NCBI GenBank assembly: GCA_964622665.1
Contig: CAZUUO010000004.1
Location: 1-39,169, forward strand
Direction: 5' to 3'
DNA length: 39,169 bases
Origin: CAZUUO01 sp964622665
GTDB lineage: Bacteria; Patescibacteriota; Patescibacteriia; Magasanikbacterales; GCA-002688135
Shown: piece after piece, positions 13,901 to 22,634 of the stretch
Position numbering within the stretch: the stretch's first letter is position 1
Layout: every line of letters begins with the position of its first letter
Notes under the pieces: model-generated
The model's input: the letters and a program-made list of their open reading frames with translations, nothing else
What the model was told of the DNA's origin: nothing
The model's database searches: none
Position numbers and translations under genes: made by a program

Positions 13901-15748
13901 ATGTCAACATTTACCAAAAATTTTTTGACGATCGTTGCGACATTGTTATTGGTAGCTTTTGGGTTATCTAATCTTTTGTCGGCACGTGAAAAAAAGGAAG
14001 AGTACGCTGTTTCTTCTTTTGTTACTGATTTGCGTGAGGGAAATGTGACTGCAGTGCAAGTAAAACCTGAAAGTTATGTGGTGACATTGCAAGCAGAAGG
14101 ACAAAAAGAAGTCACAAAAACAGTACAAAAAGAACCCCAAGAAAATTTTAGTGAGTTGGTTAAAAACTACAGTCTTGATCCAAAAATCATTGAGACAATC
14201 AAAGTGACTGTTGTTTCAGATCATAGCGTTGCCTATTGGTTTGCAGTATTTGGTCCCGCCGTCTTACCATTATTGGTTATTGGATTGATCATGTATTTCA
14301 TGAGTCGCCAGTTACAAGGTGCGAGCAATAAAGCAGCAACATTTGGTCAATCTACAGCAAAGGAAGTATTACCTGATGGAAAAGCGCGGGTAACATTTGC
14401 TGATGTTGCAGGAAACAAAGAGGCAAAAGAAGAATTGGTGGAAATAGTTGAATTCTTAAAAAACCCAAAAAAGTTTGCCGACATGGGAGCAAAAATTCCT
14501 AAAGGCGCCTTATTGATGGGACCTCCGGGAACGGGTAAAACCCTTATGGCACGCGCGGTAGCCGGTGAAGCACAAGTACCATTTCTCCACATGTCAGGTT
14601 CTGAATTTGTGGAAATGTTTGTCGGTGTTGGTGCATCTCGCGTCCGAGATTTATTTGATCGAGCGAAAAAACTTGCGCCTGCGATTGTCTTTATTGATGA
14701 AATTGATGCGGTAGGACGTCGTCGGGGAGCGGGACTAGGCGGTTCACATGATGAACGTGAACAAACATTAAACCAAATCTTAGTTGAAATGGACGGGTTT
14801 GAACCAAACTCAGGAGTAATTGTTATGGCGGCAACCAATCGTTCTGATGTATTGGATAGCGCACTACTTCGTCCCGGACGTTTTGATCGTCGTGTGACTC
14901 TTGATTTGCCGGACATTAAAGAACGAGAAGAGATTTTAACCATTCACATGAAAGGAAAACCTCTTGATGAAACCGTTGATGCGCATGCGCTCGCGGTGCG
15001 TACACCTGGTTTTTCAGGTGCAGATCTTGCAAACGTGTTAAATGAAGCGTCGATTTTAGCGGTTCGTCGAGCAAAAGAAAAAGTAGGGAATATTGAAGTC
15101 CTTGATAGTATTGAAAAAGTATTATTAGGTCCTGAACGTAAATCTCGCGTATTCTCTGACCGTGAACGCAAAATGACCGCATTTCATGAGGCAGGGCATG
15201 CATTGGTGGCACACGTGTTAACACATAGTGATCCGGTGCGAAAAATCTCAATCATTAGTCGTGGACATGCGGGAGGTTACACCTTAAAAATGCCAACCGA
15301 AGATAAACATTATCGAACACGCGCTGAATTCAAAGATGAATTAGCAGTGGCGTTGGGCGGTTATGTTACGGAGTTCCATATTTTTGGACCTGAATATCTT
15401 TCAACGGGCCCCTCAAGTGATTTGCGCAACGCAACTGCGATTGCACATAGTGTGGTAGCAAATTACGGCATGATGTTTGATCTACCACCACGCACATATG
15501 GAACATCAGATGATTTGGTGTTCTTAGGAAAAGAAATTACCCAGAATCGTGATTATAGTGAAAAAACAGCAGAAAAACTTGATGAAAAAGTTGGTGAGTT
15601 AATTGAAGAAGCACGCAAACGTGCTTTGGAAGTTATCACAACACATCAAGATACGCTCGTTGCAATTGTGAAAGTACTCCTAGAAAAAGAAACAATTGAA
15701 CAAGAAGAATTTGAAAAGATTGTGGGAAAAAAACCAACACAAGTATAA
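13901..15748 (+). CDS. ftsH: ATP-dependent zinc metalloprotease FtsH
   Basis: 615 aa. Two N-terminal membrane helices (about residues 8-25 and 117-136) flank an extracytoplasmic domain. The AAA module has Walker A GPPGTGKT (from residue 207), Walker B IVFIDEIDAVG, and the second region of homology ATNRSDVLDSALLRPGRFDR. The zinc site is HEAGH (from 429), with the third ligand region GPSSDLRNATAIA. It degrades membrane and misfolded cytoplasmic proteins. The start at 13901 gives the usual N-terminus; the ATGs at 13868 and 13856 lie in the upstream hairpin. No SD is visible. Confidence 0.95.
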   Translation: MSTFTKNFLTIVATLLLVAFGLSNLLSAREKKEEYAVSSFVTDLREGNVTAVQVKPESYVVTLQAEGQKEVTKTVQKEPQENFSELVKNYSLDPKIIETIKVTVVSDHSVAYWFAVFGPAVLPLLVIGLIMYFMSRQLQGASNKAATFGQSTAKEVLPDGKARVTFADVAGNKEAKEELVEIVEFLKNPKKFADMGAKIPKGALLMGPPGTGKTLMARAVAGEAQVPFLHMSGSEFVEMFVGVGASRVRDLFDRAKKLAPAIVFIDEIDAVGRRRGAGLGGSHDEREQTLNQILVEMDGFEPNSGVIVMAATNRSDVLDSALLRPGRFDRRVTLDLPDIKEREEILTIHMKGKPLDETVDAHALAVRTPGFSGADLANVLNEASILAVRRAKEKVGNIEVLDSIEKVLLGPERKSRVFSDRERKMTAFHEAGHALVAHVLTHSDPVRKISIISRGHAGGYTLKMPTEDKHYRTRAEFKDELAVALGGYVTEFHIFGPEYLSTGPSSDLRNATAIAHSVVANYGMMFDLPPRTYGTSDDLVFLGKEITQNRDYSEKTAEKLDEKVGELIEEARKRALEVITTHQDTLVAIVKVLLEKETIEQEEFEKIVGKKPTQV

Positions 15749-15757
15749 TCACGGTAT

Positions 15758-15790
15758 AAAATCCTCCGGCAGTACGTCGGGGGATTTTTA
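15758..15790 (+). terminator. Terminator of ftsH
   Basis: AAATCCTCCG/CGGGGGATTT-type stem with T-rich tail. Confidence 0.85.
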
Positions 15791-15829
15791 TTTACACACA
15801 TGTATCATGCGAAGTGGTAGAGAAAAGTA

Positions 15830-15838
15830 TGCTATACT
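15830..15838 (+). promoter_or_regulatory. Extended -10 of the 320-aa membrane protein gene
   Basis: TGCTATACT; the predicted start lies about 23 nt before the ATG at 15868. Confidence 0.5.
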
Positions 15839-15867
15839 ATAAATATCTATTTATAAGAATAAGCGAT

Positions 15868-16830
15868 ATGAGTGAACAAGCACTCTTTAGAAATATATTA
15901 CATCGCAGCTTTCGCTTAATAATTGAGCGTCCTTCGCTGTGGTTGTTGGGTTTATTAGCATCAGGTACGGCAGGGATGGGTGTTGCAGAATTCGTATACT
16001 CATTTGTTGAAACAGTAAAATCTCCTGAAGTACAACAAAGTGGGGTAACATTTGCTGGATCAACATTTGGCGCATTATATGCATGGTTATTACCACCATA
16101 CACAAACGTATACCTTCCGTTAATGGGAATTTTGTTGTTGGTGATTACGGTTGTGGTATTTTTAATGACCGTCATTTCATTTGGCGCCTTGATTCGAGGT
16201 TCCGTTGAAAAGAAAACACAACCATTACCATTGTTGTGGCATCATGGCACCTCACACATGTTTCATTTGTCCGGGGTAGTACTAGCTCGCCACATAGCGA
16301 TTGCTTTGTTGTTGGCCGGTAGTGTGTATGCAACACAATTTATTGGACAAGTGGGGGGGTTATTTACAGAAGCACTCCAAGTATTGTTGTGGATTTTGAG
16401 TGCGGTCATTGTTGCATCAATCAGCTTCTTAAGTATTTATGCGGCAACATCCATGAGTTTGGAAGGATTCAAAATTAAAGAAGCATACGAACGTGCATGG
16501 CATACTTTTAAGCGTCACATGGCGGTCAGTATTGAAATGGCACTCGCGTTATTTTTAGTGGAATTAGCAACACTTATTTTAGTTGCAGGAGTAGTGGTGT
16601 TACTTGCGGTGCCGGTATACTTCACGTGGATTGTGAGTTTGGTAGCGGGAACGGTAGGATTCTTTAAATATGCACTTATTGTCGCTATTCTCATTCTCTT
16701 CATCGTCGGATTCTTCATGGCTGCGTGGTTTACGGTATTTCAAGTAAGTGCCTGGTCATCATTATATTTAAAAACACGTGAAAGTGTTGTGAAATCTCGA
16801 TTGTTAACATTCTTTGGAATTCATAAATAA
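15868..16830 (+). CDS. Polytopic membrane protein, 320 aa
   Basis: Six or so membrane helices: after the amphipathic start FRNILHRSFRLIIERPSLW come segments near residues 27-45, 88-112, 146-166, 176-200, 226-256 and 268-300. The layout, with a repeated cytoplasmic helix and the phrase SLEGFKIKEAYERAWHTFKRH, resembles the membrane domains found in uncharacterised and glycerophosphodiesterase-linked proteins, but I cannot assign a function. It lies between ftsH and the pilus ATPase gene, with its own extended -10 promoter. The GspE/PilB gene starts 29 nt after its stop, so the two may be cotranscribed. Confidence 0.7.
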   Translation: MSEQALFRNILHRSFRLIIERPSLWLLGLLASGTAGMGVAEFVYSFVETVKSPEVQQSGVTFAGSTFGALYAWLLPPYTNVYLPLMGILLLVITVVVFLMTVISFGALIRGSVEKKTQPLPLLWHHGTSHMFHLSGVVLARHIAIALLLAGSVYATQFIGQVGGLFTEALQVLLWILSAVIVASISFLSIYAATSMSLEGFKIKEAYERAWHTFKRHMAVSIEMALALFLVELATLILVAGVVVLLAVPVYFTWIVSLVAGTVGFFKYALIVAILILFIVGFFMAAWFTVFQVSAWSSLYLKTRESVVKSRLLTFFGIHK

Positions 16831-16859
16831 AATATCTAACACAGGAGGGGCACATTGAT

Positions 16860-18521
16860 ATGAACATGCTTCAAAACACTGATGAACAAGCAAAAGCTCT
16901 TGCCCAAAAAATGGCGAGTATTAAAGCTGCAAATGTTGAAGATGATGCAAAAAAAATTGCAACCGCAGCGGGAGTACCCTACATCTCCCTCAAAGGATTC
17001 CCCGTTGCACAAGAGGCATTGGCTGCAATTCCTGAAGAACAAGCAAAAGACGCACGCGTTGTGTGTTTTTTGTTTCAAACAGATGAGATGAGAGTTGCAA
17101 GTCCTGACCCGACATCGGAAAAAGTGAAGGAGGTCGCGCATCAATTAGGAGAGCGCCATCATGCTAATGTAAAAATTTACGCGATTTCAAATGCGGGATA
17201 TGACGAGGCAATTGCGATGTATGCACGTATCCCCAAAGTAAAAGAAATTGAAGGGGGAGTAGAAATTTCAGAAGCAGATATTACAAAATACGACAGTATC
17301 TTAGCTGATTTTAAGGCGCTACAAGAAAAAATTCCCACGGCATCAACAACTGATATTGTGGTGATGATTGTGGGGGCGGCACTACGTGGAAAAACATCAG
17401 ATATTCACGTAGAAGCTGAAGAAAAACAGGGAGTGGTACGGTTACGTATCGATGGTATGTTGCATGAGGTTCTCACGATTCCCGGTGAATTAATGCCTCG
17501 AGTTGCATCGCGGTTTAAATTAGTGGCGGGTCTTAAAATCAATGTTGATAGTGTGCCGCAAGATGGACGTTTTACAATTACCATGCAAGGAGAAAAGATT
17601 GAAGTTCGTGTATCAACATTACCAACAGCATTTGGAGAAAGCATTGTAATGCGTTTGTTGCGTCCTGGTGTTATTGCGCTCGATTTTGATTCATTGGGAA
17701 TCATGGGACGCGCAGCAAAACAATTGAAAGAACAAATTGCGCGACCAAACGGCATGATTATGACCACTGGTCCAACAGGAAGTGGTAAAACAACAACCTT
17801 GTACGCAATTTTGCAAAGTCTCAACAAAGAAGATACCAAAATTATTACTTTGGAAGATCCGGTCGAGTACAAATTAAAAGGTATTGCTCAATCGCAAATC
17901 GATCCATCAAAAGATTTCACCTTTGCAAAAGGGTTGCGTTCAATTTTGCGCCAAGATCCTGACATTGTAATGGTGGGGGAAATCCGTGATTTAGAAACAG
18001 CCGAAGTGGCAATTCAAGCAGCATTGACCGGACACATCATGTTATCAACGATCCATACTAATTCAGCATCAGGTGCAATTCCACGTTTTTTATCAATGGG
18101 AGTAAAACCCTTTTTATTAGCACCAGCGTTAAATGCTATTATTGGTCAACGGTTGATTCGACGATTGTGCGAATGTAAAGTCCCTGAAACTGACGAAGCA
18201 AAAATGCAACGTGCGAAAGATTTATTGGCAAAGATGCCACAAGATCACGGGTATGAAGCAACTTTCACGACCCCACAATTTTTTGCAGCAAAAGGATGTG
18301 AAAAATGTATGAACCTTGGATACAAAGGACGCTTGGGTATTTATGAAGTGATGGGTATGAATAAAGATATTGAAGCAGCCATCAACTCAGCAAGCGTGTC
18401 AGAATTTGTAATGGAAGAAATCGCGGTTAAAAATGGCATGGTGACGATGGTGCAAGATGGTGTGGTAAAAGCATCATTAGGATTAACATCGCTTGATGAA
18501 GTATTTAGTGCGGCAGAATAA
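16860..18521 (+). CDS. pilB: Type IV pilus / type II secretion ATPase (GspE/PilB family)
   Basis: 553 aa. An N-terminal MshEN-type domain (about 1-150) precedes the ATPase. Walker A is GPTGSGKTTTL (from residue 303); the Asp box is LEDPVEYKLKGIAQ; Walker B is DIVMVGEIRDLETAEVA and the His box LSTIHTNSASGA. A C-terminal four-cysteine zinc site (C-E-C near 437, C-E-K-C near 480) and GYKGRLGIYEVM complete the PilB/GspE pattern. It powers pilin assembly from the cytoplasm. An AGGAGGGG SD precedes the ATG by 10 nt. Other pilus genes are not in the window, so PilB versus GspE cannot be decided by context; pilus use is usual in this group. Confidence 0.9.
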   Translation: MNMLQNTDEQAKALAQKMASIKAANVEDDAKKIATAAGVPYISLKGFPVAQEALAAIPEEQAKDARVVCFLFQTDEMRVASPDPTSEKVKEVAHQLGERHHANVKIYAISNAGYDEAIAMYARIPKVKEIEGGVEISEADITKYDSILADFKALQEKIPTASTTDIVVMIVGAALRGKTSDIHVEAEEKQGVVRLRIDGMLHEVLTIPGELMPRVASRFKLVAGLKINVDSVPQDGRFTITMQGEKIEVRVSTLPTAFGESIVMRLLRPGVIALDFDSLGIMGRAAKQLKEQIARPNGMIMTTGPTGSGKTTTLYAILQSLNKEDTKIITLEDPVEYKLKGIAQSQIDPSKDFTFAKGLRSILRQDPDIVMVGEIRDLETAEVAIQAALTGHIMLSTIHTNSASGAIPRFLSMGVKPFLLAPALNAIIGQRLIRRLCECKVPETDEAKMQRAKDLLAKMPQDHGYEATFTTPQFFAAKGCEKCMNLGYKGRLGIYEVMGMNKDIEAAINSASVSEFVMEEIAVKNGMVTMVQDGVVKASLGLTSLDEVFSAAE

Positions 18522-18548
18522 CCTTCCACAAGAAGGATAATTGAGAAG

Positions 18549-18559
18549 TGTGGTATACT
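18549..18559 (+). promoter_or_regulatory. Extended -10 promoter TGTGGTATACT
   Basis: The element is the same as at 3284 and 35875. It ends 8 nt before the ATG at 18568, so the mRNA should be leaderless or nearly so. Confidence 0.65.
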
Positions 18560-18567
18560 ATAATCGT

Positions 18568-19788
18568 ATGACGAAAAATCAGCATGATGAGCTCGAAGAT
18601 AAATTAGGAAGCTTGGATGAATTTATGCACGCGCCAAGCGATCGACATTTTGAAACAACACGAGTATCACGACATGGACGAAGTGATGTACCTCTTTCTT
18701 TGTATAGAAAAATTGCTCTCGCATTTATTTCTATTACCGGTGCATTGCTCATCATCATGTTATTGTTAACGTCGAGTAATGCCACTATTACGGTGACACC
18801 TAAGAAGGAAACGGTGAATAACACTTTAATTCGAACTATTGGAAGCTCTATTGATAAAATTGATGGGGTAGTGGTAACTGAAGATTTTGATGTAAGTAAA
18901 AGTGCGAGTGTCGAAAAAGGAAGAGAAGTAGAGAGTTTTGCAAAAGGAACGATTACCGTGATAAATACGACCGGCGAAGTAATGGCATTTGTTCCTAAGA
19001 CAAGATTTCAAAGTAGTGAGGGAATTATTTTTAGAATTACGCAACGGGTTGATATTCCAGCAAACGGAAAAGTTGACGTTGTCGTGGTCAGCGATATTAA
19101 AGGAAAAACTGGTGAAGTTGGCGCCCAAAAATTTACCATTCCTGGTTTAACTGCTGCAAAGCAGAAGGTGGTATATGGTGAAAGTAAAGCACCAATGACG
19201 GGCGGAATTCGTGTTGCGGGGGTAGTAACTGAACAAGACGTTACCAAACTAGAAAACGACACACTAAAAGAAATGCAGGATAGTAAAGTAAAACAATTTG
19301 CTTCCAAGGAAGAAGCGGCAAAATTTAGTGATCGTGTGATTAAGGTTGAATGGTTGAACAAGAAAACTGATGCAACGGTAGGAAGTGAAGTTGATTCATT
19401 TACCTTGTCAGGAAAAATGAGAGTAACGGCGGTATTCTTTGATGGAAAAGCAATTGATAGTGCTAGTCGCCAAGCGGTATATGCAAAAGTACCCGATGGT
19501 ATGAAGTTGCAATCGGTTGGTACTACGGCATATGAAATAGAAAAAATTGATATTGCAGCAAAAACTGCCTCATTAAAAATTACACGAGAAGGAGTAATGG
19601 TATTGGATGAGTCGTCATCATTACTGAACCCTGAAAATTTTGTAGATAAAACAGAAAAAGAAATTAATGAAGGATTATCAGAAACAGGGCACGTTGAGAA
19701 GATTGATGTAAAACTTCGCCCACGCTGGAGATCAACAACACCAGGAAGTGAAGATGCTATCACGATAAAACTTGAAGAAGTTCAATAA
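18568..19788 (+). CDS. Membrane-anchored extracytoplasmic protein (baseplate J-like)
   Basis: 406 aa. A cytoplasmic N-terminus of about 48 residues is followed by one membrane helix (49-68) and a large beta-rich outer domain. Within it, TGEVGAQKFTIPGL and the FVPKTRFQSSEGIIFRIT segment resemble the region found in patescibacterial proteins annotated as baseplate J/gp47-like, often encoded beside type IV pilus genes. Here it follows pilB directly (46 nt), which supports a link to the pilus or surface. It has its own leaderless-type promoter and own terminator. The domain call is tentative. Confidence 0.6.
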   Translation: MTKNQHDELEDKLGSLDEFMHAPSDRHFETTRVSRHGRSDVPLSLYRKIALAFISITGALLIIMLLLTSSNATITVTPKKETVNNTLIRTIGSSIDKIDGVVVTEDFDVSKSASVEKGREVESFAKGTITVINTTGEVMAFVPKTRFQSSEGIIFRITQRVDIPANGKVDVVVVSDIKGKTGEVGAQKFTIPGLTAAKQKVVYGESKAPMTGGIRVAGVVTEQDVTKLENDTLKEMQDSKVKQFASKEEAAKFSDRVIKVEWLNKKTDATVGSEVDSFTLSGKMRVTAVFFDGKAIDSASRQAVYAKVPDGMKLQSVGTTAYEIEKIDIAAKTASLKITREGVMVLDESSSLLNPENFVDKTEKEINEGLSETGHVEKIDVKLRPRWRSTTPGSEDAITIKLEEVQ

Positions 19789-19793
19789 CACTA

Positions 19794-19819
19794 AAACCGC
19801 GATAAAACGCGGTTTTTTT
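19794..19819 (+). terminator. Terminator of the 406-aa surface protein gene
   Basis: AACCGCG/CGCGGTT stem with a 6-nt loop and T7 tail. Confidence 0.9.
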
Positions 19820-19857
19820 AAAGTTATACCCTGACAATTTCTCGGCCATTCTTTAAG

Positions 19858-20784
19858 ATGGAAAGGAATATGGATCTCAAGAATATAAAACAAAAAATAA
19901 AGTTAGGGATTTTTTATAAAGATAGCGCCTATCGATATACGCGTTTTATGGTTGCAAAAGTCCTATATAGAATTTCCAAGCAACCAAAATTTTCACATCC
20001 CAATACGATAGGAATAATCACCGTAATTCCTGGAGAAGAGCATCCAATCATCAAACTCCCAAAAAATTACCATGAGATCGTTGATAGTATAGTGAAGAGT
20101 GGGGACGAAATTTTGCGGGATGCAAAGAAATGTTTGTATATTGCTGAAAAAGAAATCATGGGGCAGCTCTTAGAGAAGAGTAATCAAGTAACACTACGCA
20201 GTGAATTGCCAAGCGAAATAACTGAAAAAATAGTAGCAGTGCGAACAAAAAAAGCAGAAGAAGTGAAAGGTCTTGAAGAATTTTGCCAAAGTATTATTCC
20301 GCAAGTTGAAGAACACATTTTTGGTAGTTATGTGGAAATAAATTCACCGTTTTTGGAATATAAATTTGCAGGTGCAAAAATGGAAGAAAAGGATGAAAAG
20401 TTTCACAGCGACAGACACTACGAAGACACAGTGCGTTTAATTGTGTATTTGAACGATGTTGATGAAGGGTCGGCACCTTTTGAGTATATTCGTCACAAGG
20501 TAACCGGTGAAGTTCCTCGTATTCCCGTATCTGAACACCCCACAAAAACAGATAGAACAAGAGTAAAAAAAGAAATTATAGATGAATACCTCAATAGTGG
20601 ATATGAACGAGTAAAAGTAGTGGGGAAGAAAGGGACATTCATTATTTTTGATAGTAAAATAATACATAAGGCGAACAAAGCCAAAACAGGAGATAGAAAA
20701 GTGGTGGTGTTGCCAATACGTCCGGCAACCGCAAAGCATGAGCGATATATCGACGATTCTCGCGTAGATAATGCGTATATTTAG
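19858..20784 (+). CDS. 2-oxoglutarate/Fe(II) oxygenase-like protein
   Basis: 308 aa. The C-terminal half shows a double-stranded beta-helix metal triad: H183-x-D185 in KFHSDRHYED, and distal H270 in FIIFDSKIIHKAN, followed ten residues later by R280, the usual 2-oxoglutarate anchor. This order and spacing fit the phytanoyl-CoA or prolyl hydroxylase type of dioxygenase. The N-terminal 150 residues are helical and charged with no known motif. The substrate is unknown; the nearby surface-sugar genes make an envelope or small-molecule target possible but unproven. Start 19858 or 19870 is uncertain: AAAGGA is too close to 19870 to act as an SD. It is a single-gene unit with its own terminator. Confidence 0.65.
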   Translation: MERNMDLKNIKQKIKLGIFYKDSAYRYTRFMVAKVLYRISKQPKFSHPNTIGIITVIPGEEHPIIKLPKNYHEIVDSIVKSGDEILRDAKKCLYIAEKEIMGQLLEKSNQVTLRSELPSEITEKIVAVRTKKAEEVKGLEEFCQSIIPQVEEHIFGSYVEINSPFLEYKFAGAKMEEKDEKFHSDRHYEDTVRLIVYLNDVDEGSAPFEYIRHKVTGEVPRIPVSEHPTKTDRTRVKKEIIDEYLNSGYERVKVVGKKGTFIIFDSKIIHKANKAKTGDRKVVVLPIRPATAKHERYIDDSRVDNAYI

Positions 20785-20798
20785 AATGGACGATGCAA

Positions 20799-20825
20799 AA
20801 AACCGCGCCAAAAAAGCGGTTTTAT
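20799..20825 (+). terminator. Terminator of the oxygenase-like gene
   Basis: AAACCGC/GCGGTTT stem with a purine-rich 9-nt loop and TTTATT tail. Confidence 0.75.
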
Positions 20826-20852
20826 TGACTTTTTAGGAAAAGTGGGTAAACT
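20825..20852 (+). promoter_or_regulatory. Promoter of the 237-aa orphan gene
   Basis: TTGACT (20825-20830), 16-nt spacer, TAAACT (20847-20852). The predicted start is near 20859, at the base of the SD hairpin. Confidence 0.6.
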
Positions 20853-20859
20853 TGCATCT

Positions 20860-20887
20860 ATAACCTTTCCTAATAGGAGGTGGTTAT
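20860..20887 (+). promoter_or_regulatory. 5'-terminal hairpin occluding SD and start codon
   Basis: ATAACC (20860-20865) pairs with GGTTAT (20882-20887), which includes AT of the ATG. Above a one-base bulge (20881) TTTCC (20866-20870) pairs with the SD GGAGG (20876-20880), leaving a TAATA loop. The eleven pairs, two of them G-U, bury the whole ribosome-binding site. Confidence 0.7.
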
Positions 20888-21599
20888 GAGTAGAGAGGTC
20901 ATTGCACAGTGGTATGAAAAATTTGCTCCCGGATTGGATCCTCAAAATATTCCTGATAACGCCGTAGTTGACGGAATCATTCTTCCGCTTACTCCCTATG
21001 GATTGCAGTACCGTATTACGCTTCCAGACGGAAGTTCGTTCCCGCGCCACCAAAGTGGTCCAGGGGCGACGATTGCCGTGATTCATGATGTAAAATCGGG
21101 AGTTCCCAAGGCAATTGCCAAAAAGGAATTCCGTGAAGAAAGTGGAACAAAAATTGCAAAATTCTGTGGGGGATTCGCGGGAAACAGAAGAAATGTCGCC
21201 AGGGATATGGTGGAAGTTTACGGTAATCTGGAATGGAGTGTGATAGACTTCGTATCACCTTATGATCGCCAAGATCTGTACCAATTTTTTGTGACACTAT
21301 TGGCTCGTGAATATGGCAGCATCGTTACAACTCCACCCCCATTTTTCTGTATGGTCGACAGACCAGTTGGCTATCCCAACATCAAGATTTGTAGTGTGAT
21401 GGGATATGTGGTGTATCGAGAGAATTTGCTCGCGGGTAAAGAAACGGAAGCAGAAGAACTGGGATTGTTTGATTCATTTCACAATAAGGATATGAATCAA
21501 ATGGGAGACGAAAATAGTGATCGACTCTTGAAATATCTGCAACGGAATGTTGAACATTTGGAAGGAGATTATTTCTCAGTCGTAGAAAAAGTGGAGTAA
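20886..21599 (+). CDS. Orphan protein, 237 aa, possibly a degenerate Nudix fold
   Basis: The only recognisable stretch is KKEFREESGTKI (about residues 79-90), close to the core of a Nudix box (RExxEExG), but the upstream Gx5E part is missing (GVPKAIAK). The context GPGATIAVIHDV before it could be the strand that precedes a Nudix helix. If so, it may be inactive or divergent. The rest (MVEVYGNLEWSVIDFV, PFFCMVDRPVGYPNIKI) is unknown. It is soluble. The start at 20886 is set by GGAGG with 5-nt spacing, inside a strong hairpin. It is a solitary gene with its own promoter and terminator. Confidence 0.65.
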   Translation: MSREVIAQWYEKFAPGLDPQNIPDNAVVDGIILPLTPYGLQYRITLPDGSSFPRHQSGPGATIAVIHDVKSGVPKAIAKKEFREESGTKIAKFCGGFAGNRRNVARDMVEVYGNLEWSVIDFVSPYDRQDLYQFFVTLLAREYGSIVTTPPPFFCMVDRPVGYPNIKICSVMGYVVYRENLLAGKETEAEELGLFDSFHNKDMNQMGDENSDRLLKYLQRNVEHLEGDYFSVVEKVE

Positions 21600-21602
21600 A
21601 CC

Positions 21603-21627
21603 CAAAGCCTGACTCAGGCTTTTTTTA
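21603..21627 (+). terminator. Terminator of the 237-aa orphan gene
   Basis: AAAGCCTGA/CTCAGGCTTT stem followed by T7. Confidence 0.88.
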
Positions 21628-21639
21628 ATTGAAAAATAA

Positions 21640-21664
21640 AAAAACTCGAAGTTTATTCGAGTTT
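21640..21664 (-). terminator. Terminator of the EamA transporter gene
   Basis: AAACTCGAA/TTCGAGTTT stem with a GTTTA loop; the minus-strand side ends in a T-run. It overlaps the transporter stop codon. Confidence 0.85.
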
Positions 21665-22568
21665 ACTTGAGGAGAAGTACGATCATGACACCACTAACTG
21701 CAAAGAGAATGCCTGCCATGCGATAGTGGTTGTACGCATCTTTGCGAACGCCGAAACTCCACAAACTCGTAAGAATGATAGAGAGTCGTTTGATGGCGAT
21801 GACAAAGGGAACGGTGAACAAAGTGAGTGCCCACACTTGAAACAACACGGTTACCGCATTGATGGTGCCACCAATAGCAAGCAGCGAAAAGTGTTGCTTA
21901 ATTGCGATAGGCTCTTTCTTGTTCATGTAAAGTAGTGTGCATGTGAGAAAGAACATAACAAACAGGGAATCAATTACCAAGTAAAATGGACCACTGGCAC
22001 GCTGTATGGCAAGTTGGTCAAGATTCGCGGTTACTGAGTAGATTGCTGCAACACCCAATTTGGAACGAACTCCTGGCTGCGTCATCATGGTGATGAATGG
22101 ATCAGCAAATGTACGGAGTGCACTATGTTCAGGATTTCGCTTTCCTGCGTGTTGTGACCCGTAAATTCCCAAACCAATCATCACAATTCCCACCCATTGC
22201 CACACACCGACCACATTGTCGGTCATGAGTGGGTTGGTCAATACAAGGAAAACGGTGGTGAGTGCGAGAATGGGTTGTGTCTGAGAAAGGGGACCAAGAG
22301 CGAGTGCTCGCATGTAGAGTACGTTGGCTACAGCCAAAAGTACGGCATGGATGAGCACGATTGTATAGAACCCCTCCTTGATTTCTGGAAATCCATTCGT
22401 AAATCCTTGATAGAGAAATACGGAGAGTACGACAGGGAAGGTGAAGATACCAAGAAACAAAGCTTTTGCAATGGCAGATGCTTGGATGCTGGCGCGAGAA
22501 CTATGGAAGATGTCGCGGGAGGCTTCCAAAAATGCAACCAAAAATGGGATCAGTAGTACTATACTCAT
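21663..22568 (-). CDS. EamA/DMT family transporter
   Basis: 301 aa with about ten membrane helices in two five-helix halves. The internal positions ALGPLSQTQPILALTTVFLV (near residues 90-110) and AIKRLSIILTSLWSF near the C-terminus are typical of the drug/metabolite transporter superfamily (COG0697). These move small metabolites or nucleotide sugars out of or into the cell; the substrate cannot be predicted. A good SD (AAAGGAG) precedes the ATG, which favours the 22568 start. The promoter is TTGACT-17-AATACT, with a hexanucleotide tandem repeat just upstream. The gene is divergent from neuB. Confidence 0.85.
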   Translation of the reverse strand: MSIVLLIPFLVAFLEASRDIFHSSRASIQASAIAKALFLGIFTFPVVLSVFLYQGFTNGFPEIKEGFYTIVLIHAVLLAVANVLYMRALALGPLSQTQPILALTTVFLVLTNPLMTDNVVGVWQWVGIVMIGLGIYGSQHAGKRNPEHSALRTFADPFITMMTQPGVRSKLGVAAIYSVTANLDQLAIQRASGPFYLVIDSLFVMFFLTCTLLYMNKKEPIAIKQHFSLLAIGGTINAVTVLFQVWALTLFTVPFVIAIKRLSIILTSLWSFGVRKDAYNHYRMAGILFAVSGVMIVLLLK

Positions 22569-22598
22569 GGTGTTCTCCTTTGAGAAAGAACTGAAGGG

Positions 22599-22627
22599 AG
22601 TATTTCAAGATAATACCAAAAAGTCAA
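22599..22627 (-). promoter_or_regulatory. Promoter of the EamA transporter gene
   Basis: Minus strand TTGACT (22622-22627), 17-nt spacer, AATACT (22599-22604). Confidence 0.5.
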
Positions 22628-22634
22628 GGATTTT

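Noticed and set aside
14347..14943. A 198-codon minus-strand frame within ftsH
   Set aside because: It is antisense to the conserved AAA domain of ftsH; its openness follows from codon use on the other strand.
19008..19763. A 251-codon minus-strand frame within the 406-aa surface protein gene
   Set aside because: It is Ser/Thr/Phe-rich, typical of an antisense shadow, with no start signals.
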